Below, piece after piece: positions 34,584 through 43,920 of a stretch of 64,000 nt of DNA. This stretch comes from CBDHFQ01 sp965262565 (GTDB lineage Bacteria > Bacteroidota > Bacteroidia > J057). Position 1 is the first letter of the stretch. Each line of letters starts with the position of its first letter. The stretch spans positions 62,001-126,000 of the forward strand of contig CBDHFQ010000007.1 in the NCBI GenBank assembly GCA_965262565.1. The letters are read 5' to 3'. The notes below the pieces were generated by a model, which was not told the DNA's origin, ran no database searches, and worked only from the letters and a program-made list of their open reading frames with translations. A program made the translations under genes and the position numbers.

Positions 34584-35483
34584 CTAATTTGTTACTACCA
34601 CGAGGTACTTAGATGTTCTCCAAAATTCCTCAGGATTAACTATTTCTAGTTGAGAGATCTCTTTCCCTTCTTCATTCAGCTTATAAGAATCTGAAGGATG
34701 ATACGTCATAATCTCAACCTTCTTTGAAGAAATAGGAATGTTTTTAATTTCAGTGATGTCTATTTGGGTAAAGGCCGCCGGGTTGAATCCGGAATTAATC
34801 TTCTTTCCACTAACCAGGACATTTTGCTGTTTCAATTCTTTTTTGGTGCCTGTAATGTAAAATGCTGTATTTAATGATGTTCTCTGCGCTTCTATTTCTT
34901 CTATCTGAGCACTGATCTGACTGCTCTGCGAATCAACTTGAGTTTCCAGGTCTACACTTTTAGCCATTAGCGTGTCTCTTGCGTCAGCTAAGGCAGTATT
35001 CATTCTGGTTAAACTCTCAATTTGGAAGTCTTTTGCTGAAAGTTGCTCCGTTAATAAAGTAATCTCAGCATCTTTCTCTTCTAGTTGTTTAGTCAATCTG
35101 GCTACAGAAGATCTTAACCTACTATTTTGATTATTAGTCTTTTCCAACTGACTATTCAAATCATCAATAATCGTTCTGTTTTCATCTAGCAAATCCCCAA
35201 TTGTTCGTAAATCTTCATTTATCTGATCCGTTCCTTTTCTAATCATCTCTGGATCATTGGAACTCACTTCAATTACATCCTCACGCTCCTTAATCAGATC
35301 TAAATTATTTTGGAATTGCTCAAAAGCAGAAAGAAAACCATTTAGTAATGAGTCTTTTTGAACGTTCTCTTCAGACAATTGCTGGTTTCTTAACTCCAAC
35401 TCTTTCATCTTTTCCTGGTTACAGCTGGTAAGAAAAATTCCTCCCAACAGAGCAAGAATCAGATATGTCCTTAAATTTCTCAT
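34584..35483 (-). CDS. coiled-coil lipoprotein (Cbp1-like adhesin family as annotated in Bacteroidota)
   Basis: About 299 residues from MRNLRTYLIL, with a lipobox GGIFLTSC (Cys about residue 21), a long coiled coil (about 25-200, heptads rich in Leu, Gln, Glu and Ser) and a C-terminal beta domain: TAFYITGTKKELKQQNVLVS and onward. This combination is the one annotated as Cbp1 family collagen-binding glycoprotein adhesin in many Bacteroidota; the adhesin name is by family only. The 14 codons upstream of the lipoprotein start lack signal character. It stands alone, closed by its own terminator. Confidence 0.75.
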   Translation of the reverse strand: MRNLRTYLILALLGGIFLTSCNQEKMKELELRNQQLSEENVQKDSLLNGFLSAFEQFQNNLDLIKEREDVIEVSSNDPEMIRKGTDQINEDLRTIGDLLDENRTIIDDLNSQLEKTNNQNSRLRSSVARLTKQLEEKDAEITLLTEQLSAKDFQIESLTRMNTALADARDTLMAKSVDLETQVDSQSSQISAQIEEIEAQRTSLNTAFYITGTKKELKQQNVLVSGKKINSGFNPAAFTQIDITEIKNIPISSKKVEIMTYHPSDSYKLNEEGKEISQLEIVNPEEFWRTSKYLVVVTN

Positions 35484-35656
35484 TAATCTCTTCTTTGGTT
35501 CTAGTAGGATCAAAGCATGTACCAATCACTGAAAAAAGTTACCTCTTCTGATAATCAGATATTTAATAGTTTAAGCAAAACAACCATTTTCTATATTTGA
35601 GAAAATGGTTGCTATTTTGAGAAATACGATATGTTTTTGTCTATTTCAATAATCTA

Positions 35657-37583
35657 TTACCTGGCGGATAATTCTGATCCTTCTGAACTTTCTCCTTTGA
35701 GATAGCTATCCAGGAAGGTTAAGATACTTTGATAAGCTTCGATTTGATTGGATTTTTTCCTAAATCCATGTCCTTCATCATCGAATAATACGTACTCTAC
35801 AGGGACATTATTTGCCTTTACCGCCTCTACAATCTCATCAGATTCTACTTTTTAATACTCTTGGATCCTGAGCCCCTTGAAGCACAATCAGTGGTTTGGT
35901 AACTTTTTCAGCGTGGAAAAGGGGAGAAATGTTGTACAATCTGACAGAATCTTCTGTGTAAGGATCTCCCATTTCCTCATAAAGTGCATCTTTAAATGAT
36001 TCCCACCAAGGTGGAATACTTTTTAAGGTTCTGAGCCAGTTAGTAACTCCAAACATATTTACGCCTACCTCAAATGCTTCTGGTTGAAAAGTAAGGGCAG
36101 CCATCACCATATAGCCTCCATATGAACCTCCTATAATACCTATGTTCTCCTGATCGATTTGGGGTTGATCTTGTAACCAATTTTTTCCTTCTATACAATC
36201 CCTCAAGTCTTTATCTCCGTGATTTTGATCATCCATTTTATAAAAGGTCTTACCGTAGCCACTACTTCCTCTATTGTTTACAGCGAGAATTGCATACCCA
36301 TGATTAACCAAATACTGAATAGCTGGAAAATATGAGCGCCTGGATTGTCCTCCTGGACCCCCATGAACCCAAACCAGGGCTGGAACAGGATTAGCAGGTG
36401 AAGCTTGGTGGGGCACATAGTAAATAGCGGGGATTTCAGTCTCATCGAAGGAGGAAAAATCGAATAACTTCTGCCTCTACAAGGTCTGTTCTTTCAATTT
36501 CCGGGTTCATGACATCGGTCAATTGAGTCATGGCACCATCGTTCAAATCGTACACATATAAGTCTGAAGGAGTAGCTGAACTACCTACATAAAAGCGCAT
36601 CATTTCTTCATCACGCGAAATGGATACACTGCTAATATCTCCATATTGGAAGGATTCGACATCCAGTGCTTCCTCAGCTTCGGTATCCCAGATTTGAAGC
36701 ACATTTTTACCATCTTCATTGATCAGCATTACTCTGTATTTACCTCCATGGGAGAAATAGGCATAAGCTATATCCCAATCTGTGGCAAATACTTCGGATG
36801 TTTCTTCTGTAGCAATATCATATTTCATCAAACCTTGAAAATTCCGTTCCTTGATCTGTTAAATAATATAGGGATGTCGAATTTAGGTCAAAATCCTGAG
36901 GACTGTAACTAGCCATTTTTTCATCGATTTGCTTCTGAGTTCCAGAAGAAAGTTCGTACAAGTACATATGGTTATCGCTGGTGGTAATAGACTTTGTCAG
37001 CGCCATATAGTTTTTGTCATTTGAAATTCCCCCAAAGTTTAATCCCTCATCATTTTTGTATATCATTTTCGACTCATAATTATCTATCGTCATTTCATAT
37101 ACATCCATCAACTTACTGTCTCGAAGATTATAGCCATAAAAGAAACTATTTCCATCGTGTGCCCAACCGTAAAATATAGCTCGTTTACCTTTCTCTGGGG
37201 TCAAATCCCTTATTTCTTTATTCTCTCCTCTAACATATATGTGATAAAGCTCATCTCCGTTTCCATCCATTCTAAACAAAATGCGTTCATCTTGTGGAAA
37301 GAAAGAAATAGCATAAATAGAAGAGCTGTCAGAGGTAGTCCACCGGAATGTATTCTCCTCCTGCTACAGGAACGATGTACGCATTGCTGATTCCGGTTCG
37401 ATTACTGGTAAAAAGCAATTGGCTGTTATCAGGAGAAAAATTTCCGCCGAATACAGACTCATTATCCATGAACTGTTCGATGGAGTATTGACTTATCTCC
37501 TCGGATGGATTATCTGGCTGACAGGAAAAGAGGATAATGGCCCCCAAAAAAGTTAATAAATAAACTCTGTGTATGAATGACAT
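35657..37583 (-). pseudogene. S9-family (prolyl oligopeptidase-like) peptidase, broken by four +1 indels
   Basis: Reading the minus strand from MSFIHRVYLL gives a lipoprotein-like signal (AIILFSC), a WD/propeller-like N-terminal domain and an alpha/beta-hydrolase domain with the S9 triad: Ser in GGSYGGYM, Asp in GAQDPRV and His in DEGHGF. Four frame changes split it: at CC 37342-37343, AAA 36830-36832, AAAAA 36455-36459 and TTTTT 35849-35853. Removing one base at each restores one frame of 1923 nt (640 residues) to a TAA at 35657, with no other stop. So the protein is well conserved. It is either a very recent pseudogene or carries consensus errors in base runs. Function, if intact: secreted or lipid-anchored peptidase. 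Confidence 0.85.
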
Positions 37584-37729
37584 GATCTTTGAGTTTAGGT
37601 TCAATGAAACAATAAGTATCAATTAAATAAAATCTCTACTGGAATTTAGGATAAATATGTTAGAAGGCCAGTAGGTATATCGCATTGATTATAGTGGGAA
37701 TTTTAGTAGTATAATAGGACAGTCAATAC

Positions 37730-37764
37730 AAAAAGGTAAGACCGCCCAAAGACAAGTCCTACCT
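37730..37764 (-). terminator. terminator of PepSY-like lipoprotein gene
   Basis: AGGTAAGAC (37734-37742) with GTCCTACCT (37756-37764) pairs at 8 of 9 positions; on the minus strand it is followed by five T (A at 37730-37734 on +). It follows the gene at 37815. Confidence 0.72.
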
Positions 37765-37814
37765 CTATCACTCAATTATGATATTTAGCAGATTACAGAG
37801 TCATCTTATTGGCA

Positions 37815-38183
37815 TTAATCATCATCATCTAACTCACATTCACAGGGCGTGATTTCTATCCCATCTCCTACATCTATATTTCCCCCGTCTTCGAAATCAT
37901 CATCTGTTCCTTCTTTAATAAGTGTCCCGCCTTGATTAAATAATGCGACCAGCTCTTCATCGTTTCGGTTAAATACAGCATAAAAGGTATTAGCATCTCC
38001 TTCACACCAAAGTAATGCTTCGGTATTAAACTGATCATCAAAAGCATTTCTTATTACTTCGGGAACTTCTGATGCATCCACTGATGGACATTCATCTTCA
38101 TTTTCGAAAATATCTTCTACCAAATCACAAGATGACATTATCATAAATAAAGGTAGTAGCAAAAATAAACTTGTACGCTTCAT
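37815..38183 (-). CDS. small acidic PepSY-like lipoprotein
   Basis: About 122 residues from MKRTSLFLLL, with a lipobox FMIMSSC (Cys about residue 19). The mature part is very acidic and has the shape of the PepSY-like/BLIP-related putative periplasmic family (VPEVIRNAFDDQFN, then a WCEGDANTFYAVFNRNDEEL strand pattern), ending in a poly-Asp tail, CECELDDDD. It is likely periplasmic or outer-membrane bound. Function is unknown. It sits 74 bp before the sigma-linked regulator gene on the same strand and has its own terminator; there may be co-transcription with it. Confidence 0.7.
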   Translation of the reverse strand: MKRTSLFLLLPLFMIMSSCDLVEDIFENEDECPSVDASEVPEVIRNAFDDQFNTEALLWCEGDANTFYAVFNRNDEELVALFNQGGTLIKEGTDDDFEDGGNIDVGDGIEITPCECELDDDD

Positions 38184-38257
38184 AAACATTACAGTTGATT
38201 TAAGAGGTTTTACAAAAAAACTAATTCGAAAAATGTATTTTTAGCTTTATACATATG

Positions 38258-39694
38258 TTAATTCTTATGCCTGAGTAGTAATCCGGTTCTTATCCCCCAA
38301 ATATTGAAAAGCAATCCCTCTGAACTGGTAGGAGTAATATCGCGTTGGTAAAATGCTTCTACTCTCAACATCAATTTTTTATCGAGCGGAATATGGACAC
38401 CAGCCAATGCTTCCCATGTACTAAATTTCCAGGAAAAGTGCTCGTCTTCGGCCCGTTGGAACCTTAATCCTTCTACCGTCTCAAATCCATAGGTAAATTC
38501 CTGGCCTAGATAGTGCCTTAAGATGATTCCTGTTCCTAAATAAGGAGTAAATTTTCGATGTGGTGGAAGTAGTACCCGCATACTTAAAGGAACATCAAGC
38601 AGGGCTGCCTGCATGTCAATTTCACTAAGGGTCTCAATATTGTCTTGAGAAATGCCCGGATATTGGATTGAGGTTGAAATGGGTAAAGGTGATTCAATTA
38701 AGTCATCCACATTATACCCTATTCGTTGATACATCAGTCCAGTACCTATCGAAAATGGTTTAAACAATTGAATATCCGCTGTTATACCAAATTGGGTACC
38801 TACGCTAGATTCTAATTCGGCAATTGAATTCGTCAATACGTTAATCCCTCCATATATTCCAGAAAATACGTTAACATCCGGAAACCATGGTCTTGGGGGG
38901 TTTACTATCTTTTTTTGGACCTCGGTTGTATCAGTTCTATGGTTTGAAATGCTAGAGGAATTACTAACGGAATCTTTGTGTTGTATAGTATCCCTGCTAC
39001 TATTGAGATGACCTGCTATCGAGAGATCTTCTTTATCACTAATTGCCAACATATCTTCATTTTGTGCCAAATCATTATTAAGCGAGGAATCACTTTCAGA
39101 AATCGGCAAATGATTGTCTGTTAATGTTGAGTGTTCATCATTGGATGGCCGCTTATTCCCTTTTAGAGCTTTTCTATGACTTGCAAGCGGTTCTTCATCA
39201 GAATTATGTTTTATGGAATCAACAAATGTTCGAGGAGCTTTATACATACCCAATCTCTCTTCACTGAGAAAAGGTTGATTTGTTGTAGAATTTGTAGTTA
39301 TAGTAGACTCCAGCTCATTTGCCTTATTTGTTGCGAATGTTGAACTAGCTTTATAAACTGTTTCATTGATCACATAAAGGGTATCTACTCTATAGATAGT
39401 ATCTATTACAGTAATTAAGTTGGGCTGTCCAGATGAAGCGTGAACCCATTCTTGTTGATCCTGTTTTTTCTCAGCTTGTTGTAGGTAAAGCAGATACAGG
39501 AGTAACGTATTCATTAGCAATAGACCAACTACAGCTGCTGGATATATCCATGAATATATGATAGAACTGGGAGGATTCATATGTGTATAGGCTAGTCGAT
39601 TCTTCAGCTTTTCTAGTCCTTCCTCTCGAAGTGCTGTGGTCTCGTAGCCTTCCGTTTTTTCCCTAAAAAATGTATCTAGCTGCTGATCATCCAT
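38258..39694 (-). CDS. anti-sigma-like transmembrane protein with outer-membrane-barrel-type C-terminal domain
   Basis: 478 residues. The N-terminal 45 residues are cytosolic and charged (MDDQQLDTFFREKTEGYE) as in anti-sigma factors; one membrane helix follows (about 49-69), then a long polar Ser/Thr/Asn-rich linker (about 75-260) and a C-terminal beta-rich region like the outer-membrane-beta-barrel family of PorT type (FSGIYGGINVLTNS, FGITADIQLFKPFSIGTGL, MLRVEAFYQRDITPT). It starts 8 bp after the ECF sigma gene and is co-transcribed with it. A fusion of regulator and barrel is unusual; the barrel part may be a soluble beta domain instead. Confidence 0.8.
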   Translation of the reverse strand: MDDQQLDTFFREKTEGYETTALREEGLEKLKNRLAYTHMNPPSSIIYSWIYPAAVVGLLLMNTLLLYLLYLQQAEKKQDQQEWVHASSGQPNLITVIDTIYRVDTLYVINETVYKASSTFATNKANELESTITTNSTTNQPFLSEERLGMYKAPRTFVDSIKHNSDEEPLASHRKALKGNKRPSNDEHSTLTDNHLPISESDSSLNNDLAQNEDMLAISDKEDLSIAGHLNSSRDTIQHKDSVSNSSSISNHRTDTTEVQKKIVNPPRPWFPDVNVFSGIYGGINVLTNSIAELESSVGTQFGITADIQLFKPFSIGTGLMYQRIGYNVDDLIESPLPISTSIQYPGISQDNIETLSEIDMQAALLDVPLSMRVLLPPHRKFTPYLGTGIILRHYLGQEFTYGFETVEGLRFQRAEDEHFSWKFSTWEALAGVHIPLDKKLMLRVEAFYQRDITPTSSEGLLFNIWGIRTGLLLRHKN

Positions 39695-39702
39695 AACTTT
39701 CC

Positions 39703-40200
39703 TTATAAGTTTTGTCCAATATGTTCCAGCATTTTCTTCAGTTTAATTCTGGCTTTAGCCAGGTTCGACTTAGAGGTCCCGATACTAATGTCAAGCTTTG
39801 CCGCAATTTCTTTATGTGTGAATCCTTCGATCGCATATAGGTTGAAAATCAATCTGTAAGCGGGGGATAATTGCTGAATGACTTGTATTACTTCCTCTTG
39901 TGTAAGTTGGGTAAGTCCCTCTGCCTGTATCGTTTGCTGATTTGAATGACTGATATCGAGATGAAAATGATGTTTTTGATGTTGTCGGTAGTAATCAATA
40001 GATGCATTGATCATAATCCTTCTCAGCCACCCTTTAAATGTTGCTTCTTTTTTACAGTGCTTGATATGTTGGAACAGTTTAATAAATCCATCATTGACTA
40101 CTTCCTGTGCCTCTTCTTTACTCTGGGTATAACGCAAACAAATTCCCATAGCATACCCATAAAAAGTTCTATATAACTCTTCCTGTGCAGCTTGATCCAT
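39703..40200 (-). CDS. ECF-type RNA polymerase sigma factor
   Basis: A 165-residue group 4 sigma-70. Region 2 includes TQSKEEAQEVVNDGFIKLF and ATFKGWLRRIMINASIDYYR; region 4 has LSPAYRLIFNLYAIEGFTHK then EIAAKLDISIGTSKSNLAKA, the helix-turn-helix for the -35 element. It is the first gene of a pair with the anti-sigma-like protein 8 bp downstream. The signal sensed is not evident. An isolated hairpin with a T-run lies about 60 bp upstream of its start region and closes the neighbouring GH2 remnant instead. Confidence 0.93.
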   Translation of the reverse strand: MDQAAQEELYRTFYGYAMGICLRYTQSKEEAQEVVNDGFIKLFQHIKHCKKEATFKGWLRRIMINASIDYYRQHQKHHFHLDISHSNQQTIQAEGLTQLTQEEVIQVIQQLSPAYRLIFNLYAIEGFTHKEIAAKLDISIGTSKSNLAKARIKLKKMLEHIGQNL

Positions 40201-40314
40201 TTTTTTTGCATCGTTTTAGTAAAGAAGCCAGTTCAGTATGTTGAGACAATGTTTTCATTATATGTAATGTCGCAACCGAGACGGATGAATAATTAAAAAG
40301 GTTGCCTGAAAATA

Positions 40315-40342
40315 TAAAAGCTACCACATTTTTGTGATAGCT
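40315..40342 (-). terminator. terminator after the GH2 remnant
   Basis: AGCTACCACA (40319-40328) with TGTGATAGCT (40333-40342), 9 of 10 paired, loop TTTT. On the minus strand a T-run (A at 40315-40319 on +) follows it. It lies 60 bp past the remnant's stop at 40402, so this terminator has outlived the gene's coding function. Confidence 0.8.
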
Positions 40343-40401
40343 ATCATGTATGTAAGCTGAATTGCTAACTGAGTATTAGCTGACTTATTAGTGAGTGGAA
40401 G

Positions 40402-41005
40402 TTACTTTCCCTTCGACATATCTTCCTTTGCCTCTTCTACAGCAGCGGGCGCACCAAAAATGGCTTTCAATCTATCTGCATCAAATTTCAGCTTTCTATC
40501 ATATGTATAAATTCCATTAACTTCCTGCTCCACATCCGTCAGCTGGGTATAAGTAAATCCCACGATATTCGGATTGGCCAGCAAAGGTATTGTCAACTCC
40601 TCTAATACCATTTACCCACACTTCGCAATCATAATCTACGGCACCAAAATGTAGGAAGACTAATTCTTCGTCCCAATCAGCAGGAAGCTCAAAAGTGCGG
40701 TGATACCAAACAGCTGGCATAAAGTCTTTGAATTCGATGCCTGAAAGTTTACTCTCCATAGGAAATGGGACATTAATCGTTTGATCAAATTCCGATGGAT
40801 CTTTATGCCAGCCTCTTTCCTTTCCAGAGATTCCAGCATCCATTTTAAACTTCCAGCTTCCATTTAGATTCACCCAATGATCTCTTTGAAATTGAGGTTT
40901 AGGATGCTCAGGGCGGGGAATGCTCTGCTGAGCCCATGCAAATGATATGGGAAAAGATATAATTATACTCCATAAGAGTATAGATGATTGCCAGGGTAAT
41001 TTCAT
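40402..41005 (-). pseudogene. family 2 glycoside hydrolase remnant with an internal deletion
   Basis: Residues 1-140 are the N-terminal sugar-binding domain of a secreted GH2 enzyme: signal peptide (ending SFAWAQ), then PQFQRDHWVNLNGSWKF, VWYHRTFELPADWDEE and DYDCEVWVNG. Straight after WVNG the sequence continues, in the next frame, as the C-terminal end of such an enzyme (LANPNIVGFTYTQLTDVEQE, then GIYTYDRKLKFDADRLKAIF). The immunoglobulin-like and TIM-barrel domains, roughly 400 residues with both catalytic Glu, are missing. The join lies near 40600-40615. Both ends and the downstream terminator survive, which points to a single internal deletion rather than gradual decay. Confidence 0.85.
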
Positions 41006-41135
41006 AGTAGTTTATCTTGATTTGTACTTAATTCATCTTTGTACAAATTATAATAAGTGTGTTAATAGGGGAAAATTATTGTTTTCTAATTGTGCTAAAT
41101 GTCTAATACAGCTAGAGAATAGATGGATATGATCT

Positions 41136-41948
41136 CTAGACCAAATCTCTCTTTACCATTAATCTATGTGCCAACAGGTAAAGCAGAAACGTATAAGCTA
41201 ATAATATTCCCAAATCATCCCATCCAACAAAGTTTTGAGAATATTGTAAGGCATATTTTCCAAAAGGAAATGGAATAATATTTCCTATTGCTCTCACAGG
41301 AAATAAGTCTGCTAACAAAGGAAGCTCGTATTTATATTCCAATATACTGGTAATGATTATTTCAATCACATATACGTAAAAGGTGAGGAATGCTATGACC
41401 ATACCAGCTCGTTTGATCAGCAAACTTATCACCAGACAAAACAACATGAAAGCTACTAAATGTAGAAAATAAGCAGGAACAAATTCTATATGGGCAATGA
41501 CAAAAGGAAAAGCCTTGACAGGAGACCAGAGATAGCCCATAATCAATCCAATCATCAAGACTATCAGGCTCACAAAAAACGATAATCCTACAATCAAGAG
41601 TACTTTGCTATGTAATAAGCCTCTCCTGCTCATCCCATCTATGATGTGTTGTTTGATTGTGCCAAAATTAAATTCATTAGACATAGAAATCACAATAATA
41701 AATCCCAACAACAAAGAGCAGGATTTATATATCCAGGTAATATTTTGCCATATGTCCACGAAATCAAAAAAAGGAAGTTCTTCCGGCTGGAGTCCAAATA
41801 TATTTTCTCCCTCAGAAGCTAAAAAACCTTGAAGAGCCTTTGCAGCTATAGGAACAGAAAGTAGAAACAACAAAAAACATCCAAATAATACCCAGAAGTA
41901 ACGGGTATTTCTCAGTTTGAAGAATTCTATAGCAATTAGTCTAAGCAT
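41136..41948 (-). CDS. ABC transporter permease (ABC-2 type)
   Basis: A 270-residue membrane protein with six hydrophobic segments (about 16-38, 60-85, 103-130, 140-165, 170-195 and 240-262). The pattern and the starting segment LRLIAIEFFKLRNTRYFWVL match ABC-2 permeases. It overlaps the ATP-binding gene by 8 bases and is the last gene of the sigma operon. The substrate is unknown; such pairs next to sigma/anti-sigma genes are often envelope-stress exporters, by analogy with bacitracin/antibiotic-type exporters. The downstream 7-bp inverted repeat (CTAGAGA...TCTCTAG) touching its stop could act as terminator. Confidence 0.88.
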   Translation of the reverse strand: MLRLIAIEFFKLRNTRYFWVLFGCFLLFLLSVPIAAKALQGFLASEGENIFGLQPEELPFFDFVDIWQNITWIYKSCSLLLGFIIVISMSNEFNFGTIKQHIIDGMSRRGLLHSKVLLIVGLSFFVSLIVLMIGLIMGYLWSPVKAFPFVIAHIEFVPAYFLHLVAFMLFCLVISLLIKRAGMVIAFLTFYVYVIEIIITSILEYKYELPLLADLFPVRAIGNIIPFPFGKYALQYSQNFVGWDDLGILLAYTFLLYLLAHRLMVKRDLV

Positions 41949-42837
41949 TATTATTTGTAAGTATATCCATAAATTGTTGTTCCAAGGTCTTTTTAACTAC
42001 CCTAAGATGGTAGGGATAAATTCCCCGTTCCGATAAGAACTTATTGAGTACATCAGCTTTAGTAGCGGAATGACAAATAAGCTCAAGTCCATATTTATTG
42101 GTATGGTGAGATTTATAAGATGGAAATTGCCTTACAGCAATCAACAGTTCTGACCGATTTTCGGCAGCTATTTCAATTCGAACCTCATTTGAAACATCAG
42201 CATCAACTTTTCCAACGTGGATCAAATTTCCCCTATTCAGTACCGCAAAATCAGTACAGACTTTCTGAACCTCATCCAACAAATGGCTTGCCAGAATAAT
42301 CGTTTTATCTGATTGAGCAATAGAGGAAATCAATGCTCTTATCTCAGCTATACCTTCGGGATCCAATCCATTCGTAGGTTCATCGAGGATTAGCACTTCC
42401 GGATGTCCCAAAAGTGCTGATCCTATGGCTAATCGCTGTTTCATCCCTAAAGAATAGGTTTTGAACGCATCATTTTTTCGATCTGCCAGCCCCACCTGTT
42501 CAAGTACCTCATCAATTCTCTTTTCTGGCACCTCCTTTATCTTGCATGCAATCTGTAAATTTTTGTAAGCTGAAAAGAAAGGATAAAAGTTAGGTTTTTC
42601 GAGAATAGCGCCAATACGCTTTCTTTGATGATGATTAGGGGCTTCTTCAAACCATCGATATTCGCCATTGGTAGGAATAGTAACCCCTAAGATCATCCCT
42701 AAGGTGGTGGTCTTTCCACTTCCATTGGGTCCTAATAATCCGAACACTGATCCCGGTTCTACCTCAAGAGTGAGATGATTGACCGCCGTTATACGTCCAT
42801 AGGTTTTATGTAAATTCCTTATGCTAAGTATACTCAT
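41941..42837 (-). CDS. ABC transporter ATP-binding protein
   Basis: 298 residues, with Walker A LLGPNGSGKTTT, the signature SLGMKQRLAIGSALL, Walker B VLILDEPTNGLDPEG and the H-loop ILASHLLDEV. This is a DrrA/BcrA-like ATPase for an ABC-2 permease; the C-terminal 80 residues are a regulatory extension. It is encoded 31 bp after the second DUF4252 gene and overlaps the permease gene by 8 bases, so expression is coupled to the permease. Confidence 0.95.
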   Translation of the reverse strand: MSILSIRNLHKTYGRITAVNHLTLEVEPGSVFGLLGPNGSGKTTTLGMILGVTIPTNGEYRWFEEAPNHHQRKRIGAILEKPNFYPFFSAYKNLQIACKIKEVPEKRIDEVLEQVGLADRKNDAFKTYSLGMKQRLAIGSALLGHPEVLILDEPTNGLDPEGIAEIRALISSIAQSDKTIILASHLLDEVQKVCTDFAVLNRGNLIHVGKVDADVSNEVRIEIAAENRSELLIAVRQFPSYKSHHTNKYGLELICHSATKADVLNKFLSERGIYPYHLRVVKKTLEQQFMDILTNNNA

Positions 42838-42868
42838 GTTGGTTTGTTAGATCCGGTAAAGCATTGGA

Positions 42869-43399
42869 TTAATTCTTGTTTCTTTCTCCTTCGTTTTTTC
42901 CTTCACTTTCTTTTTTGTCCAATGATAGGGTACTTTTTACTCTGTCCACGTCCAGACTTGATAAAGCCTTAATATATGCCAGATCCAATGCCCCTTTCAT
43001 TTCAATAGCTGCAGCAATATCATCTGTTAATAGGGTAGCTATCCAGGTTGATTTACCATTGCTAGAATTCGATTCGTACACAATACACTTTTGAGAGGCT
43101 TGGTCAAATCGCATAATTTCTTCGAAGCCTTCCGATTGAACTCCTTGATTTACTCTGGTAAACACCTCTTTAGCATGTTCCTTATCCTCGAGAGAACTGA
43201 CGAAGCGCAAATGGTCAAGGTCTCGAATTAACATATTGAATTCAGGATTTTTATCCTTATTCATTAGTCGAATGACGCTTTGATATAAAAATACCTTATA
43301 TCCCTCAGCCTCTTTTTCGAAATCAGCGATGGTTTGACTTTGTCCCCATGCTAATGGAACTGCCAAAACAATAGTCATTAAAAACGACAGTACTTTCAT
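42869..43399 (-). CDS. DUF4252-like secreted protein (copy 2 of the operon)
   Basis: A 176-residue protein with a signal peptide (ending PLAWGQ) and the alpha/beta pattern of DUF4252: YKVFLYQSVIRLMNKDKNPE, LDHLRFVSS, FEEIMRFDQASQKCIVYE, then IAAAIEMKGALDLAYIKALS. The Lys/Glu-rich tail (KKESEGKNEGERNKN) is specific to this copy. Its ATG shares one base with the stop of the preceding DUF4252 gene (TAATG), so the two are coupled. DUF4252 proteins are small periplasmic proteins that occur behind Bacteroidota sigma factors; function is not known. Confidence 0.78.
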   Translation of the reverse strand: MKVLSFLMTIVLAVPLAWGQSQTIADFEKEAEGYKVFLYQSVIRLMNKDKNPEFNMLIRDLDHLRFVSSLEDKEHAKEVFTRVNQGVQSEGFEEIMRFDQASQKCIVYESNSSNGKSTWIATLLTDDIAAAIEMKGALDLAYIKALSSLDVDRVKSTLSLDKKESEGKNEGERNKN

Positions 43400-43920
43400 T
43401 ATTTTTTTAAATTTTTAAAGTGTTCAAATCCAGTAATATTCATTTTATGACTTAATCTGGCAATTTCCTTTATATCAATATCTCCTCTAAGGCTCATGAC
43501 CATTACTTGTTGACTTCCATGGGCCAGCATGACCAGCTCGGATATTTTTCCTTCTTGCTCGGTGATATAAAACCGAATATCTTTCTGGGGGTCGGATATG
43601 CTCATCAGTTCATCCATTTCTCCGGAAGTACCAGCAAGAATATCTTCATAAATAGTCTCAGCTTCCTCCACCTGCTCGCCTATAAGTACCTTAAGTCCGT
43701 CTAATTTGGATATAGTTTCTACCAGGGCTTGTTCGTCTGGATCATCCATTTCTAATTCCATGAATAAATCAAACATACGGCTGGAGACACTTACTCTTGA
43801 AAACCTCTCATCTTCAAGATAGAATTCAAAGTATTGATCGATTTTTGTATCCTGTCCTTTTAAAGAACAGGTGAGTATCATCATAAACAGGGATACTATC
43901 ACATAATTAATTGTCTTCAT
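43399..43920 (-). CDS. DUF4252 secreted protein (copy 1 of the operon)
   Basis: A 173-residue protein with a signal peptide (ending CSLKGQ). The conserved core includes FSRVSVSSRMFDLFMELE, LDGLKVLIGEQVEEAETIY, DIRFYITEQEGKISELVMLA and VMVMSLRGDIDIKEIARLSH, the DUF4252 pattern. It overlaps the anti-sigma gene by 14 bases upstream and touches the next DUF4252 gene downstream. It is part of a single sigma-controlled transcript that ends with an ABC exporter, so a periplasmic sensor or accessory role in that response is the likeliest reading. Confidence 0.82.
   Translation of the reverse strand: MKTINYVIVSLFMMILTCSLKGQDTKIDQYFEFYLEDERFSRVSVSSRMFDLFMELEMDDPDEQALVETISKLDGLKVLIGEQVEEAETIYEDILAGTSGEMDELMSISDPQKDIRFYITEQEGKISELVMLAHGSQQVMVMSLRGDIDIKEIARLSHKMNITGFEHFKNLKK

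Noticed and set aside
35657..37583. Programmed frameshifting as the reason for the four breaks in the S9 gene
   Set aside because: Four +1 shifts in one gene, at different base runs and without slippery heptamers or stimulatory structure, are not a known regulatory pattern.
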